A stretch of DNA of 64,000 nt from Pedobacter sp. (lineage in GTDB: Bacteria; Bacteroidota; Bacteroidia; Sphingobacteriales; Sphingobacteriaceae), in NCBI GenBank assembly GCA_031119475.1, contig JAVHXV010000003.1:207198-271197 (forward strand), in the 5' to 3' direction. This document shows, in pieces, positions 18,601 through 26,832 of this stretch (position 1 is the first letter of the stretch; every line of letters begins with the position of its first letter). Under the pieces are notes generated by a model. That model worked only from the letters and a program-made list of their open reading frames with translations. It did no database searches and was not told the origin of the DNA. The translations under genes and the position numbers were made by a program.

Positions 18601-18769
18601 CTGGGCTAGTCTGTACTGCGATAGTCGTACCTTTGATCTTTACAGAGGCGCCGGGAATTGGCTCTCCATCTTCAGATGAGGTAATCCTACCAGAAACCGT
18701 TACCTGTGCCATTGCTTGTACGGCAAAGAGAAACGTGCCCAAAAACAGCATGAGTAATTTTTTTTTCAT
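15671..18769 (-). CDS. SusC/RagA-family TonB-linked outer-membrane transporter, second pair
   Basis: About 1032 residues from the chosen ATG, which aligns with the start of the third SusC; an ATG two codons upstream (18775) is also possible. Order: signal peptide ending AMAQ, CarboxypepD_reg-like domain (VTVSGRITSSEDGEPIPGAS), plug with VVLRGI and VVDGVPID, then the barrel. The first 95 residues are strikingly like the SusC at 21846-25268, including KQGDVLQFIYLG and TTINVAL, which marks the two as paralogues. Promoters are also alike (see the CGCA repeats). It is divergent from the DeoR-family regulator 237 bp away, a common arrangement for a regulated target. Confidence 0.92.
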   Translation of the reverse strand: MKKKLLMLFLGTFLFAVQAMAQVTVSGRITSSEDGEPIPGASVKIKGTTIAVQTSPVGMYSIRTKQGDVLQFIYLGRTTEERTVGTATTINVALKEDANSLKEVTITTAYNVERDKKSIGYSLTKVDGDEVSQTGRENFVNGLAGRVPGLSINPTSGDPGASSQVVLRGIISLSGDNQPLMVVDGVPIDNSVVNQINTTIQGTNRNQDYTNRASDINPADIESYTILKGPEATALYGNLGANGAIVITTKKAKAGKATVSYNGSVRIETVNRAPEVQQVYSQGDANGIFSGGSTLYFGPKYTDGLQIYDNVGSFFQTGISQKNNLVFEGGKESFTYRWSTEYTDNKGTIPTTVYRRFVTSLAGQAALSSAIKLTTRFSYTNAYNKKANKGLAGYLMNLLLYPSRYDINNWIDANGNRTLTTGTIYTEFDNPLWEVNKNASDDRTNSYLLNTNLTIKPNKWLNVTAILGANISSTDGMLAYNPQSYSGSGSATTPRGGVVNTYNQFNKTFDGSLTASARHKFGSFNNTYIIGFNASDVSLTTNSARGQNLYDPNFYSINNTLPTTQSARLAIFRRRNAGAFAQAILGYKDLVYLTLSGRVDAASRMMPNNPYFAYPSSSLAFNFSELKAVKQLEWLSSGKLRGSFGITGKEPSRYYALAPKLVATTTSGGGFTYDLAAGPNPKLKPEQTIDFEVGTELGFLKDRISLDFTYYQRESRRQIISPRISYATGSVIRILNGGNVENHGYEIQLKGSPIRKKDLDWNATFNFTLNRGKVETIAEELPEYYDSDTWIANGARASAVPGKSTYALGGWVNQKNNNGDLLINPNTGLPILKSSSEFEYIGDRAPKFTLGYLNSFRYKNLSLSFLLDLRIGGDVYNQTEYELYRRGLSTKTLDRETPRIIKGVLADGLENSANPTPNNIMITPYTYSTYYTSTTGSLAPEQFLEKDINTLRLRDVTISYDLPASVAAKTKFLTSLGLYVTFTDLFLITNYTGIDPDVNGNTPATGGVGGYGIDYGSMGRPKGVNIGLRIKL

Positions 18770-18830
18770 AAACATGAATTTGGTTAGATAAATAAGTTTT
18801 GTTTATTGGTTGTTTGGCGCTTGCTAAACA

Positions 18831-18960
18831 CGCATTAATACGCAGAATGGCAATTGTAATGTAAATATCATAAATGTTTTTGACTTAAAAAAAGAAATTA
18901 TTAACTATTTTATGAAAGCTAAGCAAAATATAATCGCAGAAAACCGCAGAAAACCGCAGA
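18831..18960. promoter_or_regulatory. Phased CGCA direct repeats between the second susC and the DeoR gene
   Basis: CGCA occurs at 18831 and 18841, then at 18935, 18945 and 18955, each step exactly 10 bp (about one helical turn), mostly as CGCAGAAAAC. The first pair is 60-75 bp upstream of susC; the triad is about 50 bp upstream of the DeoR ATG. The same layout lies upstream of the third susC at 25317-25455. A binding site for the adjacent DeoR-family protein is inferred. Confidence 0.65.
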
Positions 18961-19006
18961 ATATTTTTAAATTTATATCTTAGTAATCTAGTTAAGCTCC
19001 AAATTT

Positions 19007-19753
19007 ATGTTAAAGAAAGAACGTCAAGACTTCATTATGCGGCAGATCAACCTGCATAATCGGGTGCTTACATCAGACCTGGTACACATGCTAAATGTAT
19101 CTGAAGATACCATTAGAAGGGATCTGCAGGAAATGTCTGATGAAAATCTACTCTATAAGGTTCATGGTGGTGCGCTGTCTAAATCTTACCAGTCTACATT
19201 TGATGACAGTACGGTCTACGCGAAAGAGGCAAAAATCAATATTGCCAAAAAAACCATCCCGTTGATCAAAGACGGCATGGTGGTCTTAACCGGTGGAGGT
19301 ACCACCATTATAGAATTTGTAAAGCAGTTGCCAGAAAACCTGCAGGCCACCTTTTTTACGGTAAGCCCATTGGTTGCAGTGGAACTCGCCAAATACAGAA
19401 AAGTTGAAGTGATCCTGATCGGTGGCATGTTTTCTAAAAATTCACAGATTACCTACGGCAGTCATGTCATCAGCCAGCTTTCGGAGATCAATGCCGACCT
19501 TTGTTTATTGGGAACGAGTGCCATCCACCCTACAGACGGATTGACAGATACCGATTGGGAAATCAACCAGCTCAAGAAGACCATGCTCAGCTCTTCCAGG
19601 AAATCGGCCATTCTTTGTATATCCGAGAAGCTGAACATTTCACTCCGGATCAAAGTAGCATCGCTGGAGAATATCAGCTATCTGATCACTGAACTGAGCG
19701 CCAACGATCCGCAGCTGGCAGACTATAGTGTAAAAGGATTGACGATTCTTTAG
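19007..19753 (+). CDS. DeoR/GlpR-family transcriptional regulator
   Basis: A 248-residue repressor-type protein. An N-terminal winged helix-turn-helix (about 5-57, with LTSDLVHMLNVSEDTIRRDL) is followed by KVHGGAL, the family linker, and a DeoRC sugar-phosphate-binding domain (about 75-235, with GGGTTIIEF and IGGMFSKNSQITYG). Such regulators usually respond to phosphorylated sugars and repress catabolic operons. It sits between two SusCD operons, divergent from one and convergent with the other, and both susC promoters carry 10-bp-spaced CGCA repeats. I infer that it controls both, with a GlcNAc- or MurNAc-derived phosphosugar as a plausible effector given the neighbouring anmK and nagB. Confidence 0.9.
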   Translation: MLKKERQDFIMRQINLHNRVLTSDLVHMLNVSEDTIRRDLQEMSDENLLYKVHGGALSKSYQSTFDDSTVYAKEAKINIAKKTIPLIKDGMVVLTGGGTTIIEFVKQLPENLQATFFTVSPLVAVELAKYRKVEVILIGGMFSKNSQITYGSHVISQLSEINADLCLLGTSAIHPTDGLTDTDWEINQLKKTMLSSSRKSAILCISEKLNISLRIKVASLENISYLITELSANDPQLADYSVKGLTIL

Positions 19754-19754
19754 C

Positions 19755-19789
19755 GGTTGTGGGTTGAAAGTTGAAGGTTGAAAGTTTAT
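19755..19789 (+). repeat. Heptamer array, GGTTGAA words
   Basis: Five units (GGTTGTG, GGTTGAA, AGTTGAA, GGTTGAA, AGTTTAT) begin two bases after the deoR stop codon. The words recur at 48301-48356 and 63819-63853. Confidence 0.8.
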
Positions 19790-19827
19790 TAAGAGATCTC
19801 TCGCTTCGCTCGAGATGACAATTCGCC
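19789..19827 (+). repeat. 39-bp element shared with 1160-1198
   Basis: It begins TTAAGAGATCTCTCG and includes GAGATGACA, with about 30 of 39 bases matching the copy near 1.2 kb. A small stem (ATCT..CG with CGAGAT around a CTTCGCT loop) can form. It again lies between two heptamer arrays. Confidence 0.65.
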
Positions 19828-19864
19828 CTTGGCTTTAATCAATTGTCCTTGATCCTTATTTCTC

Positions 19865-19919
19865 ATCTCAAATCCACGTCTCAGATCTCACTTCTCAAAT
19901 CTCATATCTCAAATCTATA
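19865..19919 (+). repeat. Heptamer array, ATCTCAA words
   Basis: Eight units, one of them 6 bases long: ATCTCAA, ATCCACG, TCTCAG, ATCTCAC, TTCTCAA, ATCTCAT, ATCTCAA, ATCTATA. It runs directly into the terminator. The same words recur at 34231-34286. Confidence 0.85.
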
Positions 19920-19951
19920 AAAAAGGCCGTCAAAATTTGACGGCCTTTTTT
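19919..19951. terminator. Bidirectional intrinsic terminator
   Basis: GGCCGTCAAA (19925-19934) is the exact complement of TTTGACGGCC (19936-19945), flanked by A- and T-runs. It separates deoR (+) from the third susD (-). Confidence 0.9.
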
Positions 19952-19966
19952 ACTTATCGTTTGTGG

Positions 19967-21835
19967 CTATTGCCAACCCGTAGTCTGGGTCAGTTTGTAG
20001 CCTTTTTCAGCATATTGCTGGATCTGTGTCAGACCCACTGGTGAAAGGTACACTTTATCTGTAAACGCTGCCCTGTTCGAGGCATTGGTTACCATCCAAA
20101 ATCCGATCATTGATGCTGCATTGGTTCCATCATAGGTTACGATCGTACCATTGGGATTTCCATTGGCATCTGCTTTCATGACTTTCACATTCTTGGCAGT
20201 AGCTGCTGCAGCAGTCAGGAGTGCAGGCATCTCGGTCTGTAGGTTTACCCATGGACCCAATAGATACTCTGGTTTATTGAAGTTCATGTAGGTAATTTTT
20301 TTCCACCTTCTGATATCTCCAAGCCTAAACTGCTCGAAAACGAATTCCATCCTTCTTTCCCTGCGGATTTCCCAAAGCAAAGGTGGCACATCGGCATCGC
20401 GCAGGTTATCTACAGGATAAGCATTTACGACCAAAGGCAATGTTTTCTGGATGCCCTTGGCTGTAGCTTCTGCATCCAATGGCCTGTTCCTGATCGCATT
20501 GATCGATCTGTTCAGGTCTGCTTGGGTAACCGCTGTTCCTCCATAATACAATTCCAGTTCTGCCTTGGCCTCGATCCAGTTCAGTACAACTTCGCCCATG
20601 CGGATTACTGGCGCATCACTGGTATTGGTGCTGCTGCCATATGCAGGAGGATAGGTTTTGCCGATATAATCTAGCGCAGCCCTAGGCGCAAACTTATAAC
20701 CATATAATAAGGTAGCCGAATTGCTCGACGGCTTGCTCATAAACGAAGCTTCGAAACGTGGGTCTCTCGTAAGTGCCAAATTCGCGATCGAAAACTCCGT
20801 ACCCGCTATAGGAAGGGTTCCAGGCCCATTCCAAGTGGTACCGTCGTTTTTGAGGAAGGAGCGGACCAAGTTCAGGTTGGCATCAACACCTACTACCTCT
20901 GTACCATTTTGATAAGATAATGTACTGTGCGTAACAGACAAAGCTGCATCGTAGGTCCTGTACAACAAAACTTCCGGATGGCCAGCTAAGCTTTCTGACG
21001 AGAAGATCGATTTGAAATCCCTGGTAAAAGGATTTGGATTTTTCGTCATCACATATTCGGCCGCATCCCTTGCAAATTCAAGGTATTTTTTAGCACGTGC
21101 CTGATCCAGGTTATGGTAGTGCTGCCAAGTTCCCTCAAACAACATGAACCTAGAGATAAAGCCCGCAGCAATTACACGATTTAAATATTGTGCATTCTGG
21201 TCGTTTTCGCGCATATTGGCCATTACATATTTCAGGTCGTCGTACACTTTGTCCATCACCAAGCCTCTGGAATCACGATCTTTATAAAGGATTGGAAGGT
21301 CTTCTGTAGTCAATTCCTGATCGATATAGGGTACATCGCCAAAAACACTCACCAACCTACTGTATTCATAGGCCCTGAAAAAGCGCGCTACGGCGGTCCA
21401 ATGGTTGTAGGCATCTGTACTCAGGTTTGGTTTTACCCTGGTCTCAATACGGTTGAGGAATATATTGGCTTTGCGCACCCAAGCAAAATCCCAGGTCGGG
21501 CCACCATAAAGCGGTTGCCACGCTGCAGATTCCAGGTTGGATGCCCTGCTTGATGGCACGCTGCTTTCGAAAGCCGTCTGTGCATTTTTTCCGGTCAGGT
21601 CGTCATTAAAGGTATATCCCCTTACAGGCGTATAATCTAAAGTAAAGCCCGTGGCAAATCCATTGAAGTATTGGGTATAAAAGCCATTACCAAACAGCCT
21701 CAGGTCGTCTTCATTCCGCCAGTAATTCTCATCGAGGATCTGCGTCAATGGTTTACGGTCTAGCGTTTCCTTTACACAGGAACTGAGCAATATGGTAACT
21801 GCTGCTGCGCTATATATAATTTTATGAAATTTCAT
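19967..21835 (-). CDS. RagB/SusD-family outer-membrane lipoprotein, third pair
   Basis: A 622-residue classical RagB/SusD lipoprotein. The lipobox is LLSSC with Cys20. It has the usual early segment (LDRKPLTQILDENYWRNEDD), the ARFFRAYEYSRLVSVFGDVPY helical region, and the C-terminal RERRMEFVFEQFRLGDIRRW signature of this family. It lies 10 bp after the susC gene, so the two form an operon. It should capture an extracellular oligosaccharide or glycopeptide at the cell surface. It is of the classical type, unlike the SusD-like_2 protein of the second pair, so the two island pairs need not bind the same ligand. Confidence 0.92.
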   Translation of the reverse strand: MKFHKIIYSAAAVTILLSSCVKETLDRKPLTQILDENYWRNEDDLRLFGNGFYTQYFNGFATGFTLDYTPVRGYTFNDDLTGKNAQTAFESSVPSSRASNLESAAWQPLYGGPTWDFAWVRKANIFLNRIETRVKPNLSTDAYNHWTAVARFFRAYEYSRLVSVFGDVPYIDQELTTEDLPILYKDRDSRGLVMDKVYDDLKYVMANMRENDQNAQYLNRVIAAGFISRFMLFEGTWQHYHNLDQARAKKYLEFARDAAEYVMTKNPNPFTRDFKSIFSSESLAGHPEVLLYRTYDAALSVTHSTLSYQNGTEVVGVDANLNLVRSFLKNDGTTWNGPGTLPIAGTEFSIANLALTRDPRFEASFMSKPSSNSATLLYGYKFAPRAALDYIGKTYPPAYGSSTNTSDAPVIRMGEVVLNWIEAKAELELYYGGTAVTQADLNRSINAIRNRPLDAEATAKGIQKTLPLVVNAYPVDNLRDADVPPLLWEIRRERRMEFVFEQFRLGDIRRWKKITYMNFNKPEYLLGPWVNLQTEMPALLTAAAATAKNVKVMKADANGNPNGTIVTYDGTNAASMIGFWMVTNASNRAAFTDKVYLSPVGLTQIQQYAEKGYKLTQTTGWQ

Positions 21836-21845
21836 ATGTATGATT

Positions 21846-24800
21846 TTAAAAATTTAATTGAACCCCAAAGGATACACTTTTGAAAGTTGGGATACCCACA
21901 CCAGTACGTCCGGAGTTATAGGTACTTGTTGGAGAGAAAACGTTGATGTTTCCGGCAAGTGCCTCAGGATCGATCGGCAAGCCGTTCAGATGATCCCAAG
22001 TAATGATGTTCTCCAATGAAGTATATACCCTCAATGAACTGATACCTACTTTTCTTAACATGTTCTGTGGCAATGAATAACCTACGGTCAGGTTTTTCAG
22101 ACGCAAGTACGCCATGTTGAGCAAATATCTGTCCTGAACCTGCATGTTATTGGTTGTTCCACTTCCAGCATTATTATAGGCAGCAGGATAGAAAGCTGCC
22201 TGATTTTGTGGAGTCCAATAGTTGTCTACGATAGCGGCCGGCATTGCACCATCACCTGCGTTAAACCCGGCGATGGCCAAGAAACCTTCGCCCCAGATCT
22301 GGCGGCTGCCTACGCCCTGGAAGAACGCACTGATGTCGAAACCTTTCCAGTCTGCACCCAGCCTAAATCCATATTCATATCTAGGCGTGCTATTTCCGAT
22401 CACTTCCAAATCACCATGGTCGCCTACGGTATTGGCGCCATTGCTGATCTCGCCATCACCATTCAGGTCTTTGAACTTCACATCACCAGGACCAAAACGG
22501 AAGGTGGTGCTATTTTGAAGGAATGGCTGATAAACTGGTTTTCCATTTACTGATTTCAACTTATAGGCCTGCTTTCCAGCTGCGAAGGCACTTTCTGCCG
22601 AAGTTAGGGTAATCAGGATCGGTTTTCCGCTGGCATCCAATTCAAAATCATCGTATTGGTACAAGCGGTCTGTGCGATATCCCCAGATCTCTCCATAGGT
22701 TTTGCCCACATAGTTAGAGTTTACGCCTGTGGCCGTACCATAATCTTCGATGGTTGTTCTTGCATCAGAAATGTTCGCCCTTAAGTTGATCCCGATTCCA
22801 TTTTCAAATTTATGGTTGTAATCTACCGCAAACTCCCATCCCCTTGTTCTCAATGCGCCATAGTTACTTTGTGGGGCGTCTAGACCAAGTGTTGCCGGAA
22901 TACCTTCTTTAGGCACAATAATATTGGTCGCATCCCTTTGGTAAACATCTAAGGTGAAATTTAGGCTATTTCTTAAAAAGCCCAAATCCAAACCAAGGTT
23001 TGCCGTGGTAATGTCCTGCCACTCGATATCATTGGCCACCAATGGTGGAGTAGTTACAGAAACCACCCTGGCATTTCCACCACCGATCCAAGTTGACAAC
23101 GGTGTATCCATAAGTGAAAGATACAAGCTGTTAGGAACGGTCTGGTCTCCGATGGTACCATAAGAAGCCCTTAATTTCATGAAGGATAGCGCAGGTTTTG
23201 CCCAGTCCATAAAGGTTTCCTCACTAGCTACCCATCCCGCAGATGCAGAAGGGAACCATCTCCACCATAAACGGTTAGGGAATTTAGATGAACCATCGTA
23301 GCGGATGTTGGCCTCGAATAAGTATTTGTTTTTGAAGGCATAGTTGACGCGACCGAAATAGCCGAGCTGGCCTTCCCAGAATTTATCGGCACCAGCAGTA
23401 ACTGTTCCAACACCTAAACCATATTGTGGATTGGTGATATCGGTCAAGTTGGTAATCTGCGACCAGTTAAATTCTGTAGTAGAAACCACCCTGTTGATAC
23501 CCGCAATAAACTTAAAGTTATTGTTTGCGTTTAAATTCCAATTGTAGGTCGTAAAGGCATTGATGGTGTGGTTGTAGTAATTTTCTGAATAACGATAAAA
23601 ATGGTCTGGTGTAGAACCATTCGCGGTATAAGTTGTGTAATTTAGGTCATACGCCCTGATTGCACCAGGTGTAGTGCTTGATACGACCTGTCCGGCATCA
23701 TTTACATATACCGGATTGCCGGCGCCATCTACCCTTGCAATTGGGGCAGACCAAGAATCTCTTGCTGTAAAGCGTGTTCCCGGACGTTTATTGATCGATT
23801 CCTGATTGGTAAATGTATAATCAAAATCAATTTTCCAATTGTTCATCAGGTTAATGGTAGTCCCAAGGTTTACATTCATGTAGTTCTGGAGGATGTTGGC
23901 CGTATTGGCTGCGGCCGCCTCACTGGCCGGGCTACGGATCGGGTTGCCATTTTCGTCGTTGCCCATTGGATAGGTAGGTGCCCAACGATAAAGGTACAAC
24001 CATGGATCGGCATTTGCAGGAAGGGTTACGTAGGCATATTCTTTATTTCTTCTTGAGAAAATTGCGCCCGCACGTGCAGTAACGTATTTGTTCAGCTCAC
24101 TGCTTACCCTCAGATTGGCGTTGTAACGGCTAAACCTGTCTTCTTTTGCAGGCTTCATCATCCCGCTCTGGTCTAACAGGGCACCACCGATATTATAGGA
24201 AGTTTTACCTGTAGTACCACCGATCGATAGGTTATGCGTTTGGGTCGGGGCCCATTCTTCTACCATATAATCATAAGGATCATAGGTTCTTACACCCATT
24301 TTTTGTCCTGCACTGTTTACATACCAGTCCCTACCATATACCGTCGGGTCATTTGCGCCAATGGTGCTGCCATATTTTTCTTTCCATGCTACAGCCTTTT
24401 CATAGCTGGCACGGTCTGTAAAATAGAATGCGCCTACAGGTGTAGTTGTTCCGATACGCTCATAGGCATCAACGATATATTTCAGGGTATTCACATCGCC
24501 CATCTTATAATCTTTTGAAGGATTTTGGAAGGCAAAGTTGTTGTCGTAGGCAATGCTTGGCTTTCCAGTAGACGAGCCTTGTTTAGACGTGATCAAGATT
24601 ACGCCGAAAGCTGCTTTTGCGCCATAAATAGAAGAGGCTGCGGCATCCTTAAGTACGGTAATGGAAGCGATATCGCTTGGGTTTACCAACTGGATGTTCG
24701 GGATCTCCACATTGTCGAGCAAGATCAGTGGCTTAGAGTCTCCACGGAAAGAACCGATCTGTCCACGGATTTTGATGGTCGGATCTGAACCGACCTCACC

Positions 24801-25268
24801 CGAAGGAATGGATACGCTCAGACCAGGGGTAGAACCTTGCAAGGCTCTTCCGACATCGGCGATCGGCCTTGATTTCAAAGTTTTATCGATGTCGATCGAA
24901 GCGACGGCTCCAGTCAGGTTACCCTTTTTCTGGGTGCCATAACCTACCACGACAACCTCACCTAGGTTTTGGTTGCTTGATGATAGGGCGACATTGATGG
25001 TGGTGCTGGAACCCACCGTTTGTTCTTGGGTGGTCATCCCTAAATAGATAAACTGCAATACATCACCTTGTTTGGCCTTAATGGCATAACGGCCATTGGT
25101 CTCGGTCTGTACAGCAGCTGTCCCGCCCTTTACTTTAATTGTGGCTCCTGGAATTGGCTGGCCATCTTCTACGGCCGTAACCTTTCCCGTTACCGTAATT
25201 TCTTGCGCCATCGCTTGGATAGCAATCAGAAACGTGGCCAAAAAAAGCATGAGTAAATTTTTTTTCAT
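21846..25268 (-). CDS. SusC/RagA-family TonB-linked outer-membrane transporter, third pair
   Basis: About 1140 residues from the ATG at 25268; an ATG two codons upstream (25274) is also open. Order: signal peptide ending AMAQ, CarboxypepD_reg-like domain, the classical SusC motif GEVVVVGYGTQKKGNLTGAV, plug with IKIRGQIGS and LILLDNVEIPN, and a large barrel ending in a terminal Phe (VQLNF). Its first 95 residues resemble the second-pair SusC closely. It has its own promoter region with phased CGCA repeats, and anmK lies upstream on the same strand after 246 bp, so read-through from anmK is possible but not required. Confidence 0.93.
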   Translation of the reverse strand: MKKNLLMLFLATFLIAIQAMAQEITVTGKVTAVEDGQPIPGATIKVKGGTAAVQTETNGRYAIKAKQGDVLQFIYLGMTTQEQTVGSSTTINVALSSSNQNLGEVVVVGYGTQKKGNLTGAVASIDIDKTLKSRPIADVGRALQGSTPGLSVSIPSGEVGSDPTIKIRGQIGSFRGDSKPLILLDNVEIPNIQLVNPSDIASITVLKDAAASSIYGAKAAFGVILITSKQGSSTGKPSIAYDNNFAFQNPSKDYKMGDVNTLKYIVDAYERIGTTTPVGAFYFTDRASYEKAVAWKEKYGSTIGANDPTVYGRDWYVNSAGQKMGVRTYDPYDYMVEEWAPTQTHNLSIGGTTGKTSYNIGGALLDQSGMMKPAKEDRFSRYNANLRVSSELNKYVTARAGAIFSRRNKEYAYVTLPANADPWLYLYRWAPTYPMGNDENGNPIRSPASEAAAANTANILQNYMNVNLGTTINLMNNWKIDFDYTFTNQESINKRPGTRFTARDSWSAPIARVDGAGNPVYVNDAGQVVSSTTPGAIRAYDLNYTTYTANGSTPDHFYRYSENYYNHTINAFTTYNWNLNANNNFKFIAGINRVVSTTEFNWSQITNLTDITNPQYGLGVGTVTAGADKFWEGQLGYFGRVNYAFKNKYLFEANIRYDGSSKFPNRLWWRWFPSASAGWVASEETFMDWAKPALSFMKLRASYGTIGDQTVPNSLYLSLMDTPLSTWIGGGNARVVSVTTPPLVANDIEWQDITTANLGLDLGFLRNSLNFTLDVYQRDATNIIVPKEGIPATLGLDAPQSNYGALRTRGWEFAVDYNHKFENGIGINLRANISDARTTIEDYGTATGVNSNYVGKTYGEIWGYRTDRLYQYDDFELDASGKPILITLTSAESAFAAGKQAYKLKSVNGKPVYQPFLQNSTTFRFGPGDVKFKDLNGDGEISNGANTVGDHGDLEVIGNSTPRYEYGFRLGADWKGFDISAFFQGVGSRQIWGEGFLAIAGFNAGDGAMPAAIVDNYWTPQNQAAFYPAAYNNAGSGTTNNMQVQDRYLLNMAYLRLKNLTVGYSLPQNMLRKVGISSLRVYTSLENIITWDHLNGLPIDPEALAGNINVFSPTSTYNSGRTGVGIPTFKSVSFGVQLNF

Positions 25269-25316
25269 AACCATTTGGATTGTTAGTTTGATATTTAGTT
25301 GATTTTTAATTAAACC

Positions 25317-25455
25317 CGCAATATCACGCAGGCATTAATTTTCAATTAAATATCCCAAATGTTTTTGATTAAAAAAAAGAATTTTTTTAGATGCAACTCC
25401 ATATCCACTCAATAAATCCCGCATAAAGACGCATAAAAATGCAAAAAATGCCGCA
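25317..25455. promoter_or_regulatory. Phased CGCA direct repeats upstream of the third susC
   Basis: CGCA occurs at 25317 and 25327, then at 25420 and 25430, with a TGCA at 25440 and CGCA at 25452. Spacing is 10 bp except the last step (12). The distance between the first members of the two clusters is 103 bp, against 104 bp at the second susC. Between the clusters both regions share AAATGTTTTTGA followed by an A-rich run at matching offset. Confidence 0.65.
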
Positions 25456-25514
25456 AAATAGTGCCTAAGCAATTTAAGATTGAAGTACTTGGAGAATAAA
25501 CCAGCAAAAAAAAG

Positions 25515-26717
25515 CTATACCGGAAATGAGATTTTTCCCATACAAACGGCAGGGATGCCCTTTCTTCCCCCAAAATCAATCGGTTTACCGGCCAAGGTTT
25601 CATTGGCGAGCAGCGCAAAAAGTACTGCCTCTTTTGCATCTGGGTGAACTTGCAAGGCGGCAGTCGTATCGAACTTGGCTCCGTTCAGTTCCTGTTTTAG
25701 CAACTCGAGCAATAACGGGTTATGCATCCCTCCACCGCTCATAAATAGATGCATCGGATCTGTATCCTTTCCCAACGTAGTCTTGATGGCCCTAATTATG
25801 CCCTGTGCAGAAAAATGGCAGAGTGTAGCCATCACATCCTCCTGGCTCAAATGCTGCGTATCGCTTATTTGTTGTGCATTTGTGAGGTACTGCAGGTTGA
25901 ACAATTCTGGTCCGGTAGTTTTTGGATAACCCTGATCAAAAAACTCATCTGCCAACAGCGCATCCAGCAATGCGGTATTCAAATGCCCTTTTTTTGCAAT
26001 CATGGCATCCTTGTCATAATAATTGCCGGGGTAATGCTGCTGTACATATTGGTCCATGATCGTATTTCCCGGCCCAACATCCGTTGAAAACACCCGTTCG
26101 GCATTTCCATCGCCAGGCAAAAAGGTAAAGTTGGCTATTCCACCAATATTGAGCATGATCCGATTTTCGCCTGCTTGGCTAAAGAAGAGATAATCGCCAT
26201 AAACAGCCAAAGGCGCACCTTCTCCTCCAGCAGCAATGTGTTTCTGGCGGAAATCGGAGAGGGTGATGATCCCTGTCTTGACGGCAATATGGTCCCCATC
26301 ACCAATCTGTAAGGTTCCGTTGGGGAGATTGGGCAACTGGTGCAATGACTTTGGTGCATGAAAGATGCTCTGCCCATGACTGGCGATGGCATCAACATGC
26401 TCTGGCTTCCGGTTCCACTGTTCCAAGGCCCTGAGGATCAATGTTGCATGAGTAATGGCAATCACCTCGTTCATGAGGCAAACCTGTTCCAGATCGGCAT
26501 CGCGTTTGGAAAAAATAGCTTTTACCGACTTACGGAATTCGTCTGTGTAGGGCATTGTCGCAAAATTTAACAGTTCCAGTTCGGTAGCCAATCCACTTCC
26601 GCTGATCCGGCAGAGTGCCACATCCAAGCCATCCATGGAGGTGCCGGACATGAGCCCGATAATCATCCTCTCCTTTTGATTTGCGATCTGATAAAGTTTG
26701 GCAATGTTGGCATTCAT
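25515..26717 (-). CDS. anmK: Anhydro-N-acetylmuramic acid kinase
   Basis: This 400-residue kinase of the ASKHA-fold AnmK family opens 1,6-anhydro-MurNAc and phosphorylates it to MurNAc-6-phosphate, feeding recycled or scavenged peptidoglycan into amino-sugar metabolism in the cytoplasm. The ATP-site motif GLMSGTSMDGLD is at 21-32, SHGQSIFH and GDGDHIA follow, and NIGGIANFTF plus DVGPGNTIMD form the rest of the site. The MNANIAKLYQIANQKER extension is usual in Bacteroidota members. It is divergent from nagB (115 bp between starts), which places two consecutive amino-sugar steps together. It is the strongest evidence that this island handles peptidoglycan sugars. Confidence 0.95.
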   Translation of the reverse strand: MNANIAKLYQIANQKERMIIGLMSGTSMDGLDVALCRISGSGLATELELLNFATMPYTDEFRKSVKAIFSKRDADLEQVCLMNEVIAITHATLILRALEQWNRKPEHVDAIASHGQSIFHAPKSLHQLPNLPNGTLQIGDGDHIAVKTGIITLSDFRQKHIAAGGEGAPLAVYGDYLFFSQAGENRIMLNIGGIANFTFLPGDGNAERVFSTDVGPGNTIMDQYVQQHYPGNYYDKDAMIAKKGHLNTALLDALLADEFFDQGYPKTTGPELFNLQYLTNAQQISDTQHLSQEDVMATLCHFSAQGIIRAIKTTLGKDTDPMHLFMSGGGMHNPLLLELLKQELNGAKFDTTAALQVHPDAKEAVLFALLANETLAGKPIDFGGRKGIPAVCMGKISFPV

Positions 26718-26832
26718 GGGCTGTTAAAATTTGCTAAAGGTAACCAGGATCGGGTGATTCCGATTAAATTTTGTGCTCATTTTTAAAAATACTCCTATAT
26801 TAGCTGCTCCGTTCACTAAATAACACAGATTA

